Position numbers and translations under genes: made by a program. Positions 35,906 through 47,304 of a stretch of 64,000 nt of DNA are shown one piece after another; position 1 is the first letter of the stretch, and the number at the start of each line of letters is the position of its first letter. Source of the DNA: Salvator merianae (lineage: Eukaryota > Chordata > Lepidosauria > Squamata > Teiidae); NCBI GenBank assembly GCA_003586115.2, contig QVOM02000101.1, positions 28,546,139-28,610,138 of the forward strand, in the 5' to 3' direction. The notes under the pieces were generated by a model. The model was not told the DNA's origin. It saw only the letters and a list, made by a program, of their open reading frames with translations, and made no database searches.

Positions 35906-36265
35906 GAGATGTGCAAAATTCGATTTGTGATCACAAATTTGATTGAATATTTCACATTTGCAGTTCTTTGCATCAAAACAAAAATCCAGGTTTTTTTTTT
36001 TTTTGTATTTCCAAAACTTTGATCAAATTGAACCAGTCTCCCACTCATGAAAATGAGCATTTCAATCAATGATTTGTGTTTCGATGTGTTTTTCCCCATG
36101 AAAAGGGCTTTTTCAATGAAAAAAATGGATTTTTTCTCTGCAAAAAGTGCAAAAATGAATGCAAAACAAAAAAAAGTTTTTCGATTAACCAGTTTGATGA
36201 TGAAACAAACTTTTTTTTCACTTCAATGGCAAAACAAACACACAAATTTCATTTGTCCACATCCC
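35906..36265. mobile_element. TA-flanked MITE with GGGATGTG-type termini
   Basis: Starts GAGATGTGCAAAATTCG and ends TTGTCCACATCCC, flanked by TA on each side (35904-35905 and 36266-36267). The AT-rich foldback interior (GAAAAAGGC, TTTTTCAATG, GTGCAAAAATG) is like that of the 5971 copy. Confidence 0.65.
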
Positions 36266-36267
36266 TA

Positions 36268-39200
36268 TTAAAATATTTCCATTGTTCAAATACTGTTGTA
36301 GACTTGTCCTTCACGAAGAATAGATTATACAGAAAATCTAAAGGGGAGACTCTCTAATTTTAAACATTTTTTTTTCCCCAAAACTCTTTAATAAACTAAA
36401 GGGAATAATCAGGAAATTTGGAATGAATTTTCCCTTTTTTTTCTTGAAAAAGAGGGATGGGTTACACCAGATGAATGTGAGGAACAGGTAGCTGGATATC
36501 AACAAACAGGAAATTCTGAGTTCAAGTTCTCTGGAGAAAATGAAATCCATTTTAAACTACTGCTGGATCTGTAGTGTTTTTAAATATATCATGGAAAGTA
36601 CATGCTGTAGAAAAATAATGTGTGTCATTAGAATGAATTGATTAAAGAATGTCTGCTGACTTATTATTTATATATATGTGACAGCTGTGTCCTGATCCAT
36701 CTGCCTTCATGTTGGCAGAGTAGGAAGGAAAGGGGGAGTGAAAATGAAAGACATTAGAGGAGGAGGGAACACAGGAATGCAGTGGATACTATTTACACAG
36801 GCATTAGCAAACCTTTTGATTAAGTATTCCAAAACGTTCTATGAAACAAGCTAATTAAGCATGGGCTGGATAGCAGTAGTAGTAGGTAATTCTTCAACTG
36901 ACTAGTAAATCACACTTAATGAAGTCTGCAAGAGGTGGATTTAATTTTAAAATGTTACACCTATGACAAAATTAACTGTACAGGCTGAGGTTACTCCTCA
37001 AAATAACTGAGGAAGATATGATAGCTCTCTTTAAATAATTGTAATGATCTCATATGTATGAATCTCAGAATTCAGGACACACAATCATCACCATCATCAT
37101 CACCTTACTTTTAAAAGGCTGCAAGCCACAGCAGGTCCTGATTTGGGCCTCCAGTTTTGTGGCAGTAAGATACTGATATGATCAGGCCAGGAGGGGAATG
37201 TCCCCATAAGTGAGGTTACCAGAACCTTTCTGCAAGTGGTATGAAGCCTGCAAAAACCAGTCAGGAATGAGGCCAAAACTTCAGTGTTTGAGTCAGCATT
37301 GGGATGAAACAAAGGCCCACATATTGGCTCCATAGAAAAGGGAAAAATCCTGCTCTGAGGTTAAGTCACTCTTTTTGACAAGGGGAAAATGAGTCAGCTG
37401 TCTCTGAAGAAGGGGCATACATCTGCCTTGCTCCCTATGCAACCCTAGGCTGCCCGTGATTCATCAACCAGATGGTGCCAAAAAAGCAGATCCCAGATGA
37501 AAATGTGTGAAGATTGTAAGAGCACTGCAAGGATACAATAAATTTACTGAAGAAGTATGTATGTGTTTTAGTGGTGCTGAGTGAACCATCTGTTGTTGTT
37601 GTTGATGATGATGATGATGATTACTGCTACCACTACTATTATTACTATTACCATTACCATTATTTGCAAAATTCACATGATGATAGACCCTACTGCTTTT
37701 AGGGCCAAAGTGCCTCTTCTGGCACTTGGAACAATTAGTATGCTGTTTCCATTCCCTGCCCCTGCATGGCAGTGTTAATATCAAAGCTGGCTTATATTTG
37801 TTCCTTGGCTTTGTTGTTTCTGTCCAGGCTCATGTTTGAATATACAAGAAGTTGCTCAGAAAGTTGGCCATTTCTTGTATCAATAGCAGGACAAGAAAGA
37901 AAAGGAAAGTGCCATCAGAGTTCTTTCCCTCTACCCTATTCTGCAATAGCATGATGGTAGCCTGACAGGTATGAGGTTATCCCTTTGGGTCATCACATGA
38001 TACCATTATGTAACTGTGTGGTACCTCAATGTTTGAAATGTCTCCTACAGTTTCATGTAATTCAGAAAACAATTACTGTAGGAAAAGAGACGTGATTTAT
38101 TGTGGTGAACCAATTCCATAAAGGCCTTTCCTATGAAAATATGATAGGATGGATTTTAATAGCACAAGTTGTTTTGGTGAAAATTTTCCAGCTGCATCTT
38201 GTGAACATATTGTAAGACATTGTTTCAGATGAACTACACCTCTATATTTTAGACATTAAAGGATTTCTGGAGAATATAAATACACATTCTAAATCTTGCT
38301 TCACATTATAAATGCACAAAATTGTAGCACACTGATTTCATCACGTGTTGCTTATTGGATTTCAATGACTTCCTGACACTTGCTGAATACTATTGTTTTG
38401 GTGGAAGAAGCAGCTGCAATTGGCAGAATTCCTTCTAGCATCTTTCACCCTTCAGTATCCAGATCTCATTGAGTTATGGCTTCTATCATCTTTGATTGTT
38501 TCGCCTCCTAAAGAGAAATAATTGCAATTTATGAGGATTCAGGTGAAGGCTACCCCTGAATGCAGATACCCAGAGCAGCCCAGGCCACCCCCATCACTTA
38601 TTTATTCCACAATTTATCAATTTACGTGCATTTGAAATTATCATACATTGTATAAACACTAAATCAATACTCCATGTTTGAACATTTGTCACAATAGTGG
38701 AGTAAGGTTACAGCTGTGAGATTTGCTTTCTATGTGACCTAAACCTCCTGTCACACCATACAGGTGACCAATATTATCATGTGAGCTATTTCCAGGTAGT
38801 ACCTGTTCATGCCAGACTCTCGTTGCACTTTTTGCACAATAATCATGGAATAACAGAATATTTCACTATGTTTGTTAATTTAATAACAATAATCCTGCAA
38901 ATTTGGTCTATATTCAGGGACTGTATCAGGAGCACTGTAATCACTTCTGGCAAACCAGGTACAATTACAAAATAATTATGAGGTTTTGACTCTGTCTGGC
39001 TGCATCCCCAGTTTGGCTTTGCTTACATTTTGCTGGTGTTTATGATTAGTTTGATTGCAAGAGTTTGAAGACTTTAGTGTTGGTACTAGATATCTGATAT
39101 TTCATCAGCAAGGAAGAAGCAGTCTTCCAAGTAGGACCACATAAATGTTCATATTTAGTGCTGAGAGATTTGACACTTTATATAAGAACAGTTGAAAATG

Positions 39201-39523
39201 GTAGGATATTTTTAGTCTTTATTATTTTAACTAATCATCGAAATGCAAACCCTGGTAGTAGGGCAACCATCTTCAGAACTTGCTGACACATAACTTTCTT
39301 TTGTGTGTTTCCTCATGTGGCTGATTTTATCACAGGCACTCCAGGAAATATGGGGACCAGATTGACAACACAGAGATCAGATACATGTCAAAATGACTGT
39401 TTAACAAACCATTAGGAAAACAAGCAAAGCAAAACAAAAACTTCCAAGGTCCTCCCTTAGACCTTATCAGTGTGCAAATAGTAGCTTCTAGTAAGCTTGC
39501 TAGATCAGTGGAGAATCATCCTT
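36268..39523. other. Unassigned stretch, about 3.2 kb
   Basis: Apart from one trinucleotide repeat (37591-37665) I see no gene, RNA gene or repeat family. It is one of the longest stretches here without a recognised mobile element, so it is a place to test for regulatory or conserved sequence. Confidence 0.45.
37591..37665 (+). repeat. Compound trinucleotide repeat (GTT)n(GAT)n(ACT/ATT)n
   Basis: GTT units pass into GAT units, then into interrupted TAC/TAT-type triplets. It reads as polyglutamine and polyhistidine on the minus strand, without other gene evidence. Confidence 0.92.
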
Positions 39524-40055
39524 GGGTTCTTTCTGCATAACTGTTAATCCAGAATGAAGGGCTCTGTAATGCTGATATGGGCCTCATATATCAGTACATT
39601 AATGTGGATCTGTGAGTCCCCACCTCTCACTGGTCTGTTCCATCTGCATTGGATGGAGTATGATCCAGATTATGGAAGCCCTGTTCAGGATCACCGGTAG
39701 TCCCATTTAATTGAGTCTACCAGAATACCAGAGAGTTCTTATCTGGAATGCAGGAGGGAAGCAGAATGCACACCTTCTATGTTCTGAAATGCCAGGGGAC
39801 ACATTTCAGTGGCGCACCATAACATACTGTTGAAATGCATCACCCAAGATTACAAGGCAGGAACTTTTGGTCCCAGCCCTCAGAGGAATGGAAGTCTGAC
39901 CTCAAAGTTCACATAAACTTTGAGGCCATGGTGTCGATTGGTCTGGACCATCGCTATCATGCAGACTGTGCTATTCTTGACCACGTCTTTCTGTGGTCAG
40001 AATCAATGAGTCTGGCTGTTTCAGACCAACTAATTCTGACTGCAGAAGGGTAACC
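39524..40055 (+). mobile_element. Harbinger-like MITE, group D, degraded
   Basis: Starts GGGTTCTTTCTGCATAAC and ends near GACTGCAGAAGGGTAACC. The interior follows the 25659 copy: GGAACTTTTGGTCCCAGCCC, CTCAGAGGAATGG, TCAAAGTTCACATAAAC and GCAGACTGTGCTATTC. No clean target duplication remains. Confidence 0.55.
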
Positions 40056-42424
40056 ACAGAAAAGGTCTAAGTCTTCTATTTAGAGAAGATGCTGCTAAAC
40101 TAGTCAATTTTGGTAGTGCATAAAGGCAATCAGCACTTTGCAGTGACTGCTTGATTTTTTTCTAAACTTTTAACCTAATATCTCAAATGGCTGCATTAAC
40201 TATCCATTCATTGATTACTGTTAAATTAACTAACACATCCCATTACAATTGTTCTCTTTAAGTGATTGTCATCTAATTAATTTATTGCTATTAAGCTGAA
40301 TTGCACTCTCTTATTGGAATTCTGCACAATAACAGTGTGTGGCATGAAAAAGAAGAAGAAGAAGAAGATGTTCCAGGCGATTCAGTGGTAAACCATAAGA
40401 GAAAGAATTGAAACGTCTCATGAAATAATTATGACTACAAGCATTATTTCTAGAGCAAAACGTTTACTACTTTAGGATTTACATAGTTTTTAACCATTTT
40501 AATTGTTGATTCAATTATCTTTTCAATATATATATTTTTTTAAAAATAGAAATTTATATTTTAGTTTAGTTTAGAGGTGTGCACTTCTTGTCTTATCTGC
40601 TAATGAATCCAAACCACACAGTCTGTTTCTACAAAACTGTCCAACGATTCCAAAGCCCCCCCCCCCCATCATGTTCTCGGCATCCCTTCCTTATCATGTG
40701 CATGCACAACTACCACAATCATATTTGTAGCCTAGCTCATCATATCCATGGCTTCCTCTCTTCTTTCCTCACATGCCTGACCTACTCTGCTTGTGTCTGC
40801 AGTCTGCTCATATTACATCCATGGCCTCTTTACATTTTCACACCCCATCCTTCAGGGATCCCATGGAGGACCACTGTTTAATTCTTTAGCAAACCAAACA
40901 ACCTGTTTTCCTCATCTACTAGTCCACACCCACCTGGAATGAAGGATCATGCACCTTCCCAGCAGGTCAAGTAAACTCTAGAAGGATTGAAACATGACTA
41001 ATCATGTTTGAGCCCTTATATAAACTGAATGTGCAAATATCATATGGTTGGCCTTCTAGAAGGACCCAGAGGTCTTTTCTACACCTATAGGGGATGGAAT
41101 GATCCAACTGGCGCCGCTCTGACTAAGTGGTTCCATATTGCAGCTGTCCTGCTGTCCTAGAAAAAGAATGACATCTACAGTTGGACAAGGTATACAATAA
41201 GTTACAGGGATTGTAATGTATTCTATATATTAATATCAAATGAGAAAAACTGCTTTAAAATGAACTTTAAAATATTGAGTCAATCAACTCAGTACTCTTG
41301 ATGTACAGCTGCTTGCATATAGTCCACAGGCTGTAAAATATACTATGTGGATTCTTTGGATCACCGTTCATACATTTGGACACCACCCATACCTGGACAA
41401 TCTATTCCAGGACAGACCCAGCTCTACTCTGAAGCTGATGCAAGCTTTGGAGCTTGATGCAAGTGGCCTGATTGTTCCTGACCTCATAGCCCTAGAGAGG
41501 CCTATTTTTGTGGCACAATTCTGTTCACCACCAAAATAGGGCCCCCCTGCTAATTTGGCCCACAGAGTTGTCTGCCCTTCTGTATGCCTGTCTGAACCAG
41601 TCTAGCCACCCTTGGAAGGCTGATAGACCTGTAAATAAGTTTACTGGCATCCTAGTCTAGGTGGCCATTTTGGCTTCCTAGATATGGCTACACTGAAGTG
41701 TGCTAGTGGGGATATGGAAGAAGCATGGAAGAAGAGACTTATAAGAGGGCCAGTCCTCACATTATACCGCTTTAACAGAAAGTACAGAAAGGCTCATAGT
41801 CTTCCATTCTGGAAGGATTAATAGACCAGGAATGTGGTCCAGATGAAGAATCCCATGGTTGATAGGAATGGCCTGATATTGTCTGCTTGTAAAATGGGTA
41901 TGAAAATGTAAGCAGGCATAGATGAGATCTAGGAACGTTGTATATGCAATGTAAGGGAGGCTGTGGCTGCAATAAAGATAGGCTGTATGCAGTAACAAAA
42001 AGAAAAGGGGAAGATGGTTGGTGATGCTGTGGACATGTTCAGTGAGGGGAAAAAAAGGAGGAACATGTGGATACAATTATAAGTGACCATATGTATGGGG
42101 GGGGGGAGGAGAAGCTGGGAACTCAATTGGGGAAAGATTGAATTGTGAATTGTTCTGATCAAACTCCCACCGGTTCAGTTTTGCAGTGAGTCCTTCAAAC
42201 TCATCTGGTTCTCCTTCAACCAACTCTAAATAGAACCAGTTTGATGCATGATTGCCCACAATTCCAAGACTCTTAAAGTGTTGTGCCACCCAAAAGGCAG
42301 GGCTCTGCCAGGTACAGACACTTCTGGCCAACAGAAATGTACTATACATGGGTGTCATAAATACAATTGACACTTGAGTTGCAGGTACAGGGAACTGAAT
42401 CAGAGAGCTGGACCCCTGAATTTA
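40056..42424. other. Unassigned stretch with an ATTA-rich segment
   Basis: No gene recognised. 40140-40345 is dense in ATTA/TAATTA motifs and contains little simple repeat, a possible conserved non-coding element. A GAA tract lies at 40347-40368 and a C-run at 40656-40667. A GAGGTGTGCAC phrase at 40574 resembles a GGGATGTGCA terminus without a partner. At 42140-42250 GGTTCAGTT-type text recalls the same family. Confidence 0.4.
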
Positions 42425-44110
42425 GGCTGTGTTCAGATTAGCGATTTTTAAAATTGCCTGCATGAAAGGAGTGGACAATTCCTGGGTGCACAGGAAAAAA
42501 GTCTTCCACGTGCACTTACTGATGAGGTGATCCAGTGATCTAACATTCCAGCCCACAAACGGAGCTGCTCACTGATTGGCCACTCCCCACCCCTTTGCTG
42601 AAGAGATTTTCCAAACCATTAACTCTTTAACTGCCAGGTTTCTGTCTCTCTTTTCAACTCCCGGTTTGAACTCCCGGGTCAACTCTCCCTTATTCTCTCT
42701 TCCCCCCTTATTCTTGGTTCAACGATGTCTCGGGGAACTGGAGCAGAGGACAAGGGAAAAACCCTGGCAGTTAAGTACTTGAATAGAAACTGCTTGAAGC
42801 TTTTAACTAAGAGAGATTTGCCAGCACTGGGAGAAAAGGGGAGGGAGAAGATTTGCCGGTGCAGAAAAACTTTTCAACCCCCTTGCCTTCTGCAGTTAAG
42901 AAATCACGCTGGGCTTTAGTAGCTAGGGGCTTTCTCCCAATCCTGTTGCTACTGATGTCTTTTTTAATCTACAGAAGGCAGGGAGTTTGGAAAGTTTCTC
43001 CATGCCAGCAAGAGCTCGCTCACCCCCTCCCTTCTTGTGCTATAGTCCTGTGGATTCCTGCAAGGCTCTGATTGGTTGAGGTGCTCCCCAAGGTGACCTG
43101 AAAGCACAGAAAAGCCAATTATGGAAGAGGCGACCCAGGCAGCCTCGGAGAGTAGGGATGTGCACAAAGGCACTTTTCCCTTTTTGCTTCGCAGCGCTGT
43201 GAAGCTACTAGGCTTCGTTTTTGCATGAAAACTATAGGTGCAAAAACAGAGCCTTTCGTTTTTGCTGCGAAAATCTTCACAGCAAAGACTGGGGGCACTG
43301 CCTGTCACAGAGGCAGCACTACTTTCACGATCAGCGAAGGTCTTCCCTTCACATTGATTTGTCTCCGTTTCCGATCACTCTCTCATTCCCCCTACTCTGT
43401 CACTGTCACGCACACACTGACAGACTAGGGGGAATGAGAGAGTGATCGGAAACAAAGACAAATCAATGTGAAGGGAAGACCTTCACCGATCGCGAAAGTT
43501 AAATGCTGCTGCCTCTGTGACAGGCAGCACTTTTAGCGATCAGATTCGGTGAAGGTCTTCCCTTTGCATTGATTTGTCTCCGTTTCCGATCACTCTCTCA
43601 TTCCCCCTCTTCTGTCACCCGCACGCGCGCACACAGAAAGAAGGGGGGGAATGAGAGAGCGATCGGAAATGTCAGAAAAATCAATGTGAAGGGAAGACCT
43701 TCGCCAACCACTAAAGTTAAGTGCTGCCTGTCACAGAGGCAGCACTTAACTTTAGTGATTGATTTTTCTGACGTTTCCGATCGGCTGCAAGTTCCCTCTT
43801 TAAGGCTGTGAAGCATCCAGGCTTCGATGCTATGGAGCTTCTACGGCCAAAAAGAGGGAGCCTGCGCAAATGGCAAAGGTCTCGAAGGACAGCGAAAGTC
43901 ACCGGGACCTTCACCATTCGTATTCGCTACCCCCTTTTCCCTTCGTATTTCATGCGAAGATGGCGGAAACACCATTTTCGTGCGAAATTTGAAAGGCATG
44001 AAGCTTTGTGCACATCCCTAGCACTGAGGTGTTTTCTTCAGAGAGCTTTGTGAACACTGCAGTTTCCATGCAACCAGAAGCTGACCAAAATAACCTGTCT
44101 GACCACACCC
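42425..44110. mobile_element. Harbinger-like composite element, group F, TSD TTA
   Basis: The left end GGCTGTGTTCAGATTA is mirrored by the right end CTGTCTGACCACACCC, and the element is bounded by an exact TTA duplication (42422-42424 and 44111-44113), the typical PIF/Harbinger target. Its interior before 43150 is moderately GC-rich and has no match elsewhere in this window. At 43155-44018 it carries a complete TA-flanked element of another superfamily, so it is the older of the two. No transposase frame is recognisable in the roughly 820 bp that belong to the host element. Confidence 0.7.
43155..44018. mobile_element. TA-flanked element of alternately inverted modules
   Basis: Perfect 15-bp termini GGGATGTGCACAAAG and CTTTGTGCACATCCC, with TA on each side (43153-43154 and 44019-44020). 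The core is one module of about 105-110 bp repeated in alternating orientation: 43298-43394 (forward), 43418-43527 (inverted), 43511-43617 (forward), 43636-43740 (inverted) and a shorter fifth piece, 43741-43785. Each module carries CTGCCTGTCACAGAGGC at one end and CGATCACTCTCTCATTCCCC near the other. GAAGGTCTTCCCTT is shared by all of the long ones. CpGs are frequent. It encodes nothing recognisable. Confidence 0.85.
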
Positions 44111-44760
44111 TTAGACTAGAATCCATTTTACTTACCAGTATCCATATTAGAAAAGAGAAGCCCAAGTTTTAAAAGGACAAGGAGGATTATGAAATCTTCT
44201 GTTTCTCTGTGCAAGTCTAGAGGCTTGGAAAACCATTTGCAGTAGAACAAGATCCAACAGAGAAGTAAATCATTGACACACTTGATGGAAGTTGATACAG
44301 CCTTGGGTGGAATGGAAAATGCAACACGTAGAGATATTTGGCATGCCAGACAAACCAATTGTTAACAGCAGATCTGAATACACATCTGGAGTGTGTATTA
44401 AGTGTGCAGGCAGTAGTATTGAAACTTGCTTACAAACTAGCTTAAACCAGATATTAGCCTTTGTTTAAGGTAAAGATCACCATTCAAACCCTCAACACAC
44501 AGTCAAGGTGTTCACACTTTTAATGTATCCTGAATTCATATGTTGTCGTGTGTATGTGTGTGTGCGTGCGTGTGTGTGCGTGTGTGTTTGTGTTTTCCTT
44601 TCCCCCCCACTTCAGATCATTTCTTAGTGGGATTTCAAACATTTTGAAAATTGAGTTTCCATTTTTGCCCATTTGAGCATATTTGTTCTGAATATTTGAG
44701 TGGTTTGTGCAATGCTAAATGAGTCAAAGCATATTTATATATATATGAATGAGGAATACA
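44111..44760. other. Unassigned stretch with a (TG)n tract
   Basis: No gene recognised. An interrupted TG/CG tract lies at 44546-44592. Confidence 0.5.
44546..44592 (+). repeat. (TG)n microsatellite, interrupted
   Basis: TG units with TATG, GCG and TTTG interruptions over 47 bases. Confidence 0.93.
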
Positions 44761-45305
44761 TTTTTTTTTTTTTTTGAATTTATTTATATACTTGTCTAAT
44801 TCAGTAAAAAGCTCTTTTGGTGGTGTTATTGAGAGAGATTGAAATAAAGGGAATATTTTTGGAAAAACCTTTATTTTCATCACAGGTATTTTCCCTAGAA
44901 TTGACAAATATTTTAATTTCTAATATTTTATGTCTATATCTACCTAGTTTAAAACTGGATAGTAGTTGGCAGCTATTAGTTTGTTCAATATTTGGTAACT
45001 TGAATTCCCAAATACTTAACTGATTTATTCTGCATTCTCAGACCTGATATTTATTAATACAGTTGTTCTTTTGCAGGAACATTTTTGAACATTATTTACA
45101 ATTTAGTCAAATAATCCTGAAAGTAAGTGGACATTGACTGACATTTCTTTAATTTTCTTTGCTGTTTTAATTAGGTTACTAGTAAAAAATAATGTGCCAT
45201 CTGGATATTGGTTTAACTTGAAATGTTCACCATTTAAATTATAAGGTTCTAGTTTATTCTCATCTCAGATTATGGTTGATATTATTTCAATGGCCAAAAA
45301 TTGCT
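44761..45305 (-). pseudogene. L1 ORF2 reverse transcriptase fragment ending in an A-run
   Basis: On the minus strand, across stops and frame changes, the text reads LAIEIISTII and LFFTSN (the segments around the L1 YADD box, here degraded to YPDG), then SVKYLGIQVTK, and SILGKIPVMKIKVFPKIFPL with TPPKELFTELDKYINKF. These match the LAIExLAxxI, YLGIxVT, SLLGRIxxIKMNVLPKxLYL and INKFIW blocks of L1 ORF2 in the correct order. Directly after INKF the minus strand has 15 A residues (44761-44775), and L1 similarity ends there. AATAAA lies just before the A-run. The catalytic site is destroyed. Confidence 0.65.
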
Positions 45306-45560
45306 TCTCTAATCACACACTAAAATGCTGACACTGAACTACTTGCTTTGAGGACACAATCATGTTTGAGTAAAGACAAGAGAAATGAACTGTGAGATCC
45401 TTCTCCACAGTATAAGATGCACTGTGCAGAATCAGCCCCAGAGTCTGTTAGTCCAATAGACTCTCCTGATCTTACTCCATAAGACACTGTTTTCTCAGAC
45501 ATTATCGGTCTTTTCAGGCAACTCCTAAAGATTTATGAATTCTATTCTGCCAGGCCCACA
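45306..45560. other. Unassigned spacer
   Basis: Short AT-rich spacer between the L1 fragment and the GC-rich element. Nothing recognised. Confidence 0.45.
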
Positions 45561-45790
45561 CAGTGGCAGAGGAGCACAAGCAAGTTTGCCCTGCCCTGCA
45601 TCCTTCTACCCAGGCCACCACGCCACCAACTGCCGGCCAGCCAGTCGCTGTGCCGAGCTGCAGCTTCCTTCGCGCTCTCGCTCCGGTGAAACTTTGTGTG
45701 CCGGGCAGGCAGAGAAGGACCTGGCTTCATGGGCCGCTCAGGACAACATGCCGCCTAGGACGGCCCACCACCACCCTTCCTATGCCACTG
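45561..45790. mobile_element. GC-rich element with CAGTGGCA termini, possibly hAT-like
   Basis: The segment is sharply more GC-rich than its neighbours. It begins CAGTGGCAGAGG and ends CCTATGCCACTG, a 12-bp inverted repeat with one mismatch. CAGTGGC ends are typical of several vertebrate hAT families (recalled). The two 8-mers GCCCACAC (45554-45561) and GTCTACAC (45790-45797) would match at six of eight positions, but only if the ends are moved by one base. An open frame of 88 codons spans it; I treat that as a by-product of GC content. Confidence 0.45.
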
Positions 45791-45946
45791 TCTACACGTA
45801 AGGTTAATTATGAGAAATAATTTGATTATTAAATTAAAATATAAAATAAAATTCTTACTAGCTCTGAAACCTATCAGCAAAATGGTAAAAAATAGTACAA
45901 ATACAGGCTTTATTGATCTTATTCCAGAATTTGTCAGAAAATAATA

Positions 45947-46493
45947 GAGATGCTCTGAACCTGTTCAGTGCAAACTGACTTGTACTGAAGGAGGGGAGAC
46001 AATGAGGTTCACTTCCAGACTGAACCCCACTAGAAATAATGCTTTTGAAGTCTTGCAGGAAATAAATGCATCCATGTTAGGCCTTTTCAGAGAATCTCCA
46101 CTTCAGAAAACATGCTGGGCTGAGAAACAGCATACCGGCTTTGGGTTCTTCAAGACCGTATGGCCTCTGACAGCAAAGCAGCACAGGCTGAAAAGGAGCC
46201 CATAGACGTGATGAGGGGTGGGGGACATATTGCAGGGATGATAAGAGATGTGACTGGTGAAGGGGGTGTGATGGGATACAATCCAAGGATGCAATGGACA
46301 CATTCTAGGGAGGTGGCAGAAGTAACAAGAGAAGGGGAAAAAACAGAGTCAAAACTGAAAGGTCATGGACCATTTATCAAGCTTGCTTATAGAATAGGAC
46401 AGCCAGTTCTAGTTTCAGTGACAAAAGACTTGTCTGGCATGGTTTGGGTTCATTATGAACCTCAACTAGAAATATGAACTCTTGCTCATCTCT
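45947..46493. mobile_element. GAGATGCTCTGAAC-type element, distant GGGATGTGCA relative
   Basis: Begins GAGATGCTCTGAACCTGTTC after a TA (45945-45946) and ends GAACTCTTGCTCATCTCT. The interior has GTGCAAACTGAC and TCATTATGAACCTC phrases like the GAAC-rich members of the TA-flanked family. The right flank is not TA. The assignment is tentative. Confidence 0.35.
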
Positions 46494-47011
46494 GGGAAAT
46501 AGGTGTCAGTTGAGTCTTTATACAGGCAAAATAGAATACATTTACAGTTGAGTAACAGCATCCATTTCATTCCAGAAAACAAACAAAAATCTAAGAATAA
46601 TATACTATTGCTAAGAACTTCATGAAAAGCTCTAAGGTATAAAGTCTATTTAAACCAAGTCAGTGTGGAATGTACAACTGTTGCTTGGATGTAGTATGAA
46701 TCATGTAACTAAAAATAGAATGCCTGTTATTCTTTCAGCCAGACATGTTTTGATTTACAGTCTGCATCACTGGTCATCCAAAAATGCTGGAAATACATAT
46801 TATCTATCTCCAAAATACAATGTACATAATTTTTCATAATTTTTCATAATTTAAAATGAAAATAAAAGATGAATTTTAAATATAAAATTCCACCAGCTCT
46901 AACCTGATATATAGGACACAAATAAATTGCTATGTCTGTCTGTTCTATCCCTTGCTAGCTACCTCTGTGCACACAAATCACATCCTCCCTATGCTGAATG
47001 TCAAAAGACTA
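46494..47011. other. Unassigned AT-rich stretch
   Basis: No gene recognised. An 11-bp unit ATAATTTTTC is tandemly repeated at about 46827-46850. Confidence 0.5.
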
Positions 47012-47302
47012 AAGAGGTGTCAAACTTGTTTGGGTTATGAAGTTGTTTGGTCAGACAGGAGTGTTTCAAAGGTTTGAGTTTGAATGGAACAACCTTCCCG
47101 TGGTACCCTTTGAACCAAACAGGACTGTTGTAAAGAACCTAGTGAACACACCTAATTCAATCTGTGGTTCAAAGGTATTCAATTCAAACCGAACACAGTA
47201 CTATTCAAAGATAAAAGTTTGGATTCAAGCTGAACAAAGGGGTATTCTGTTTGATTCAAACCAAACAATGTTTTGTTGTTGTTGTTAATTTGTGCACATC
47301 AC
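47012..47302. mobile_element. TA-flanked MITE, GAAC/GTTC-rich
   Basis: Starts AAGAGGTGTCAAACTTG and ends ATTTGTGCACATCAC, with TA on both sides (47010-47011 and 47303-47304). The interior repeats GGTTTGAGTT, TTTGAACCAAAC and TTCAAACCGAAC in both orientations, as do the 21634 and 56820 copies. Confidence 0.55.
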
Positions 47303-47304
47303 TA

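Noticed and set aside
43298..43785. Alternating repeats as a CRISPR-like array or satellite
   Set aside because: Repeats alternate in orientation with no unique spacers of constant length, sit inside a transposon with TA flanks, and the genome is eukaryotic.
45535..45801. 88-codon GC-rich frame as a possible exon
   Set aside because: The segment coincides with an element bounded by CAGTGGCA inverted repeats. GC-rich DNA has few stops, and no splice pair or protein similarity is apparent.
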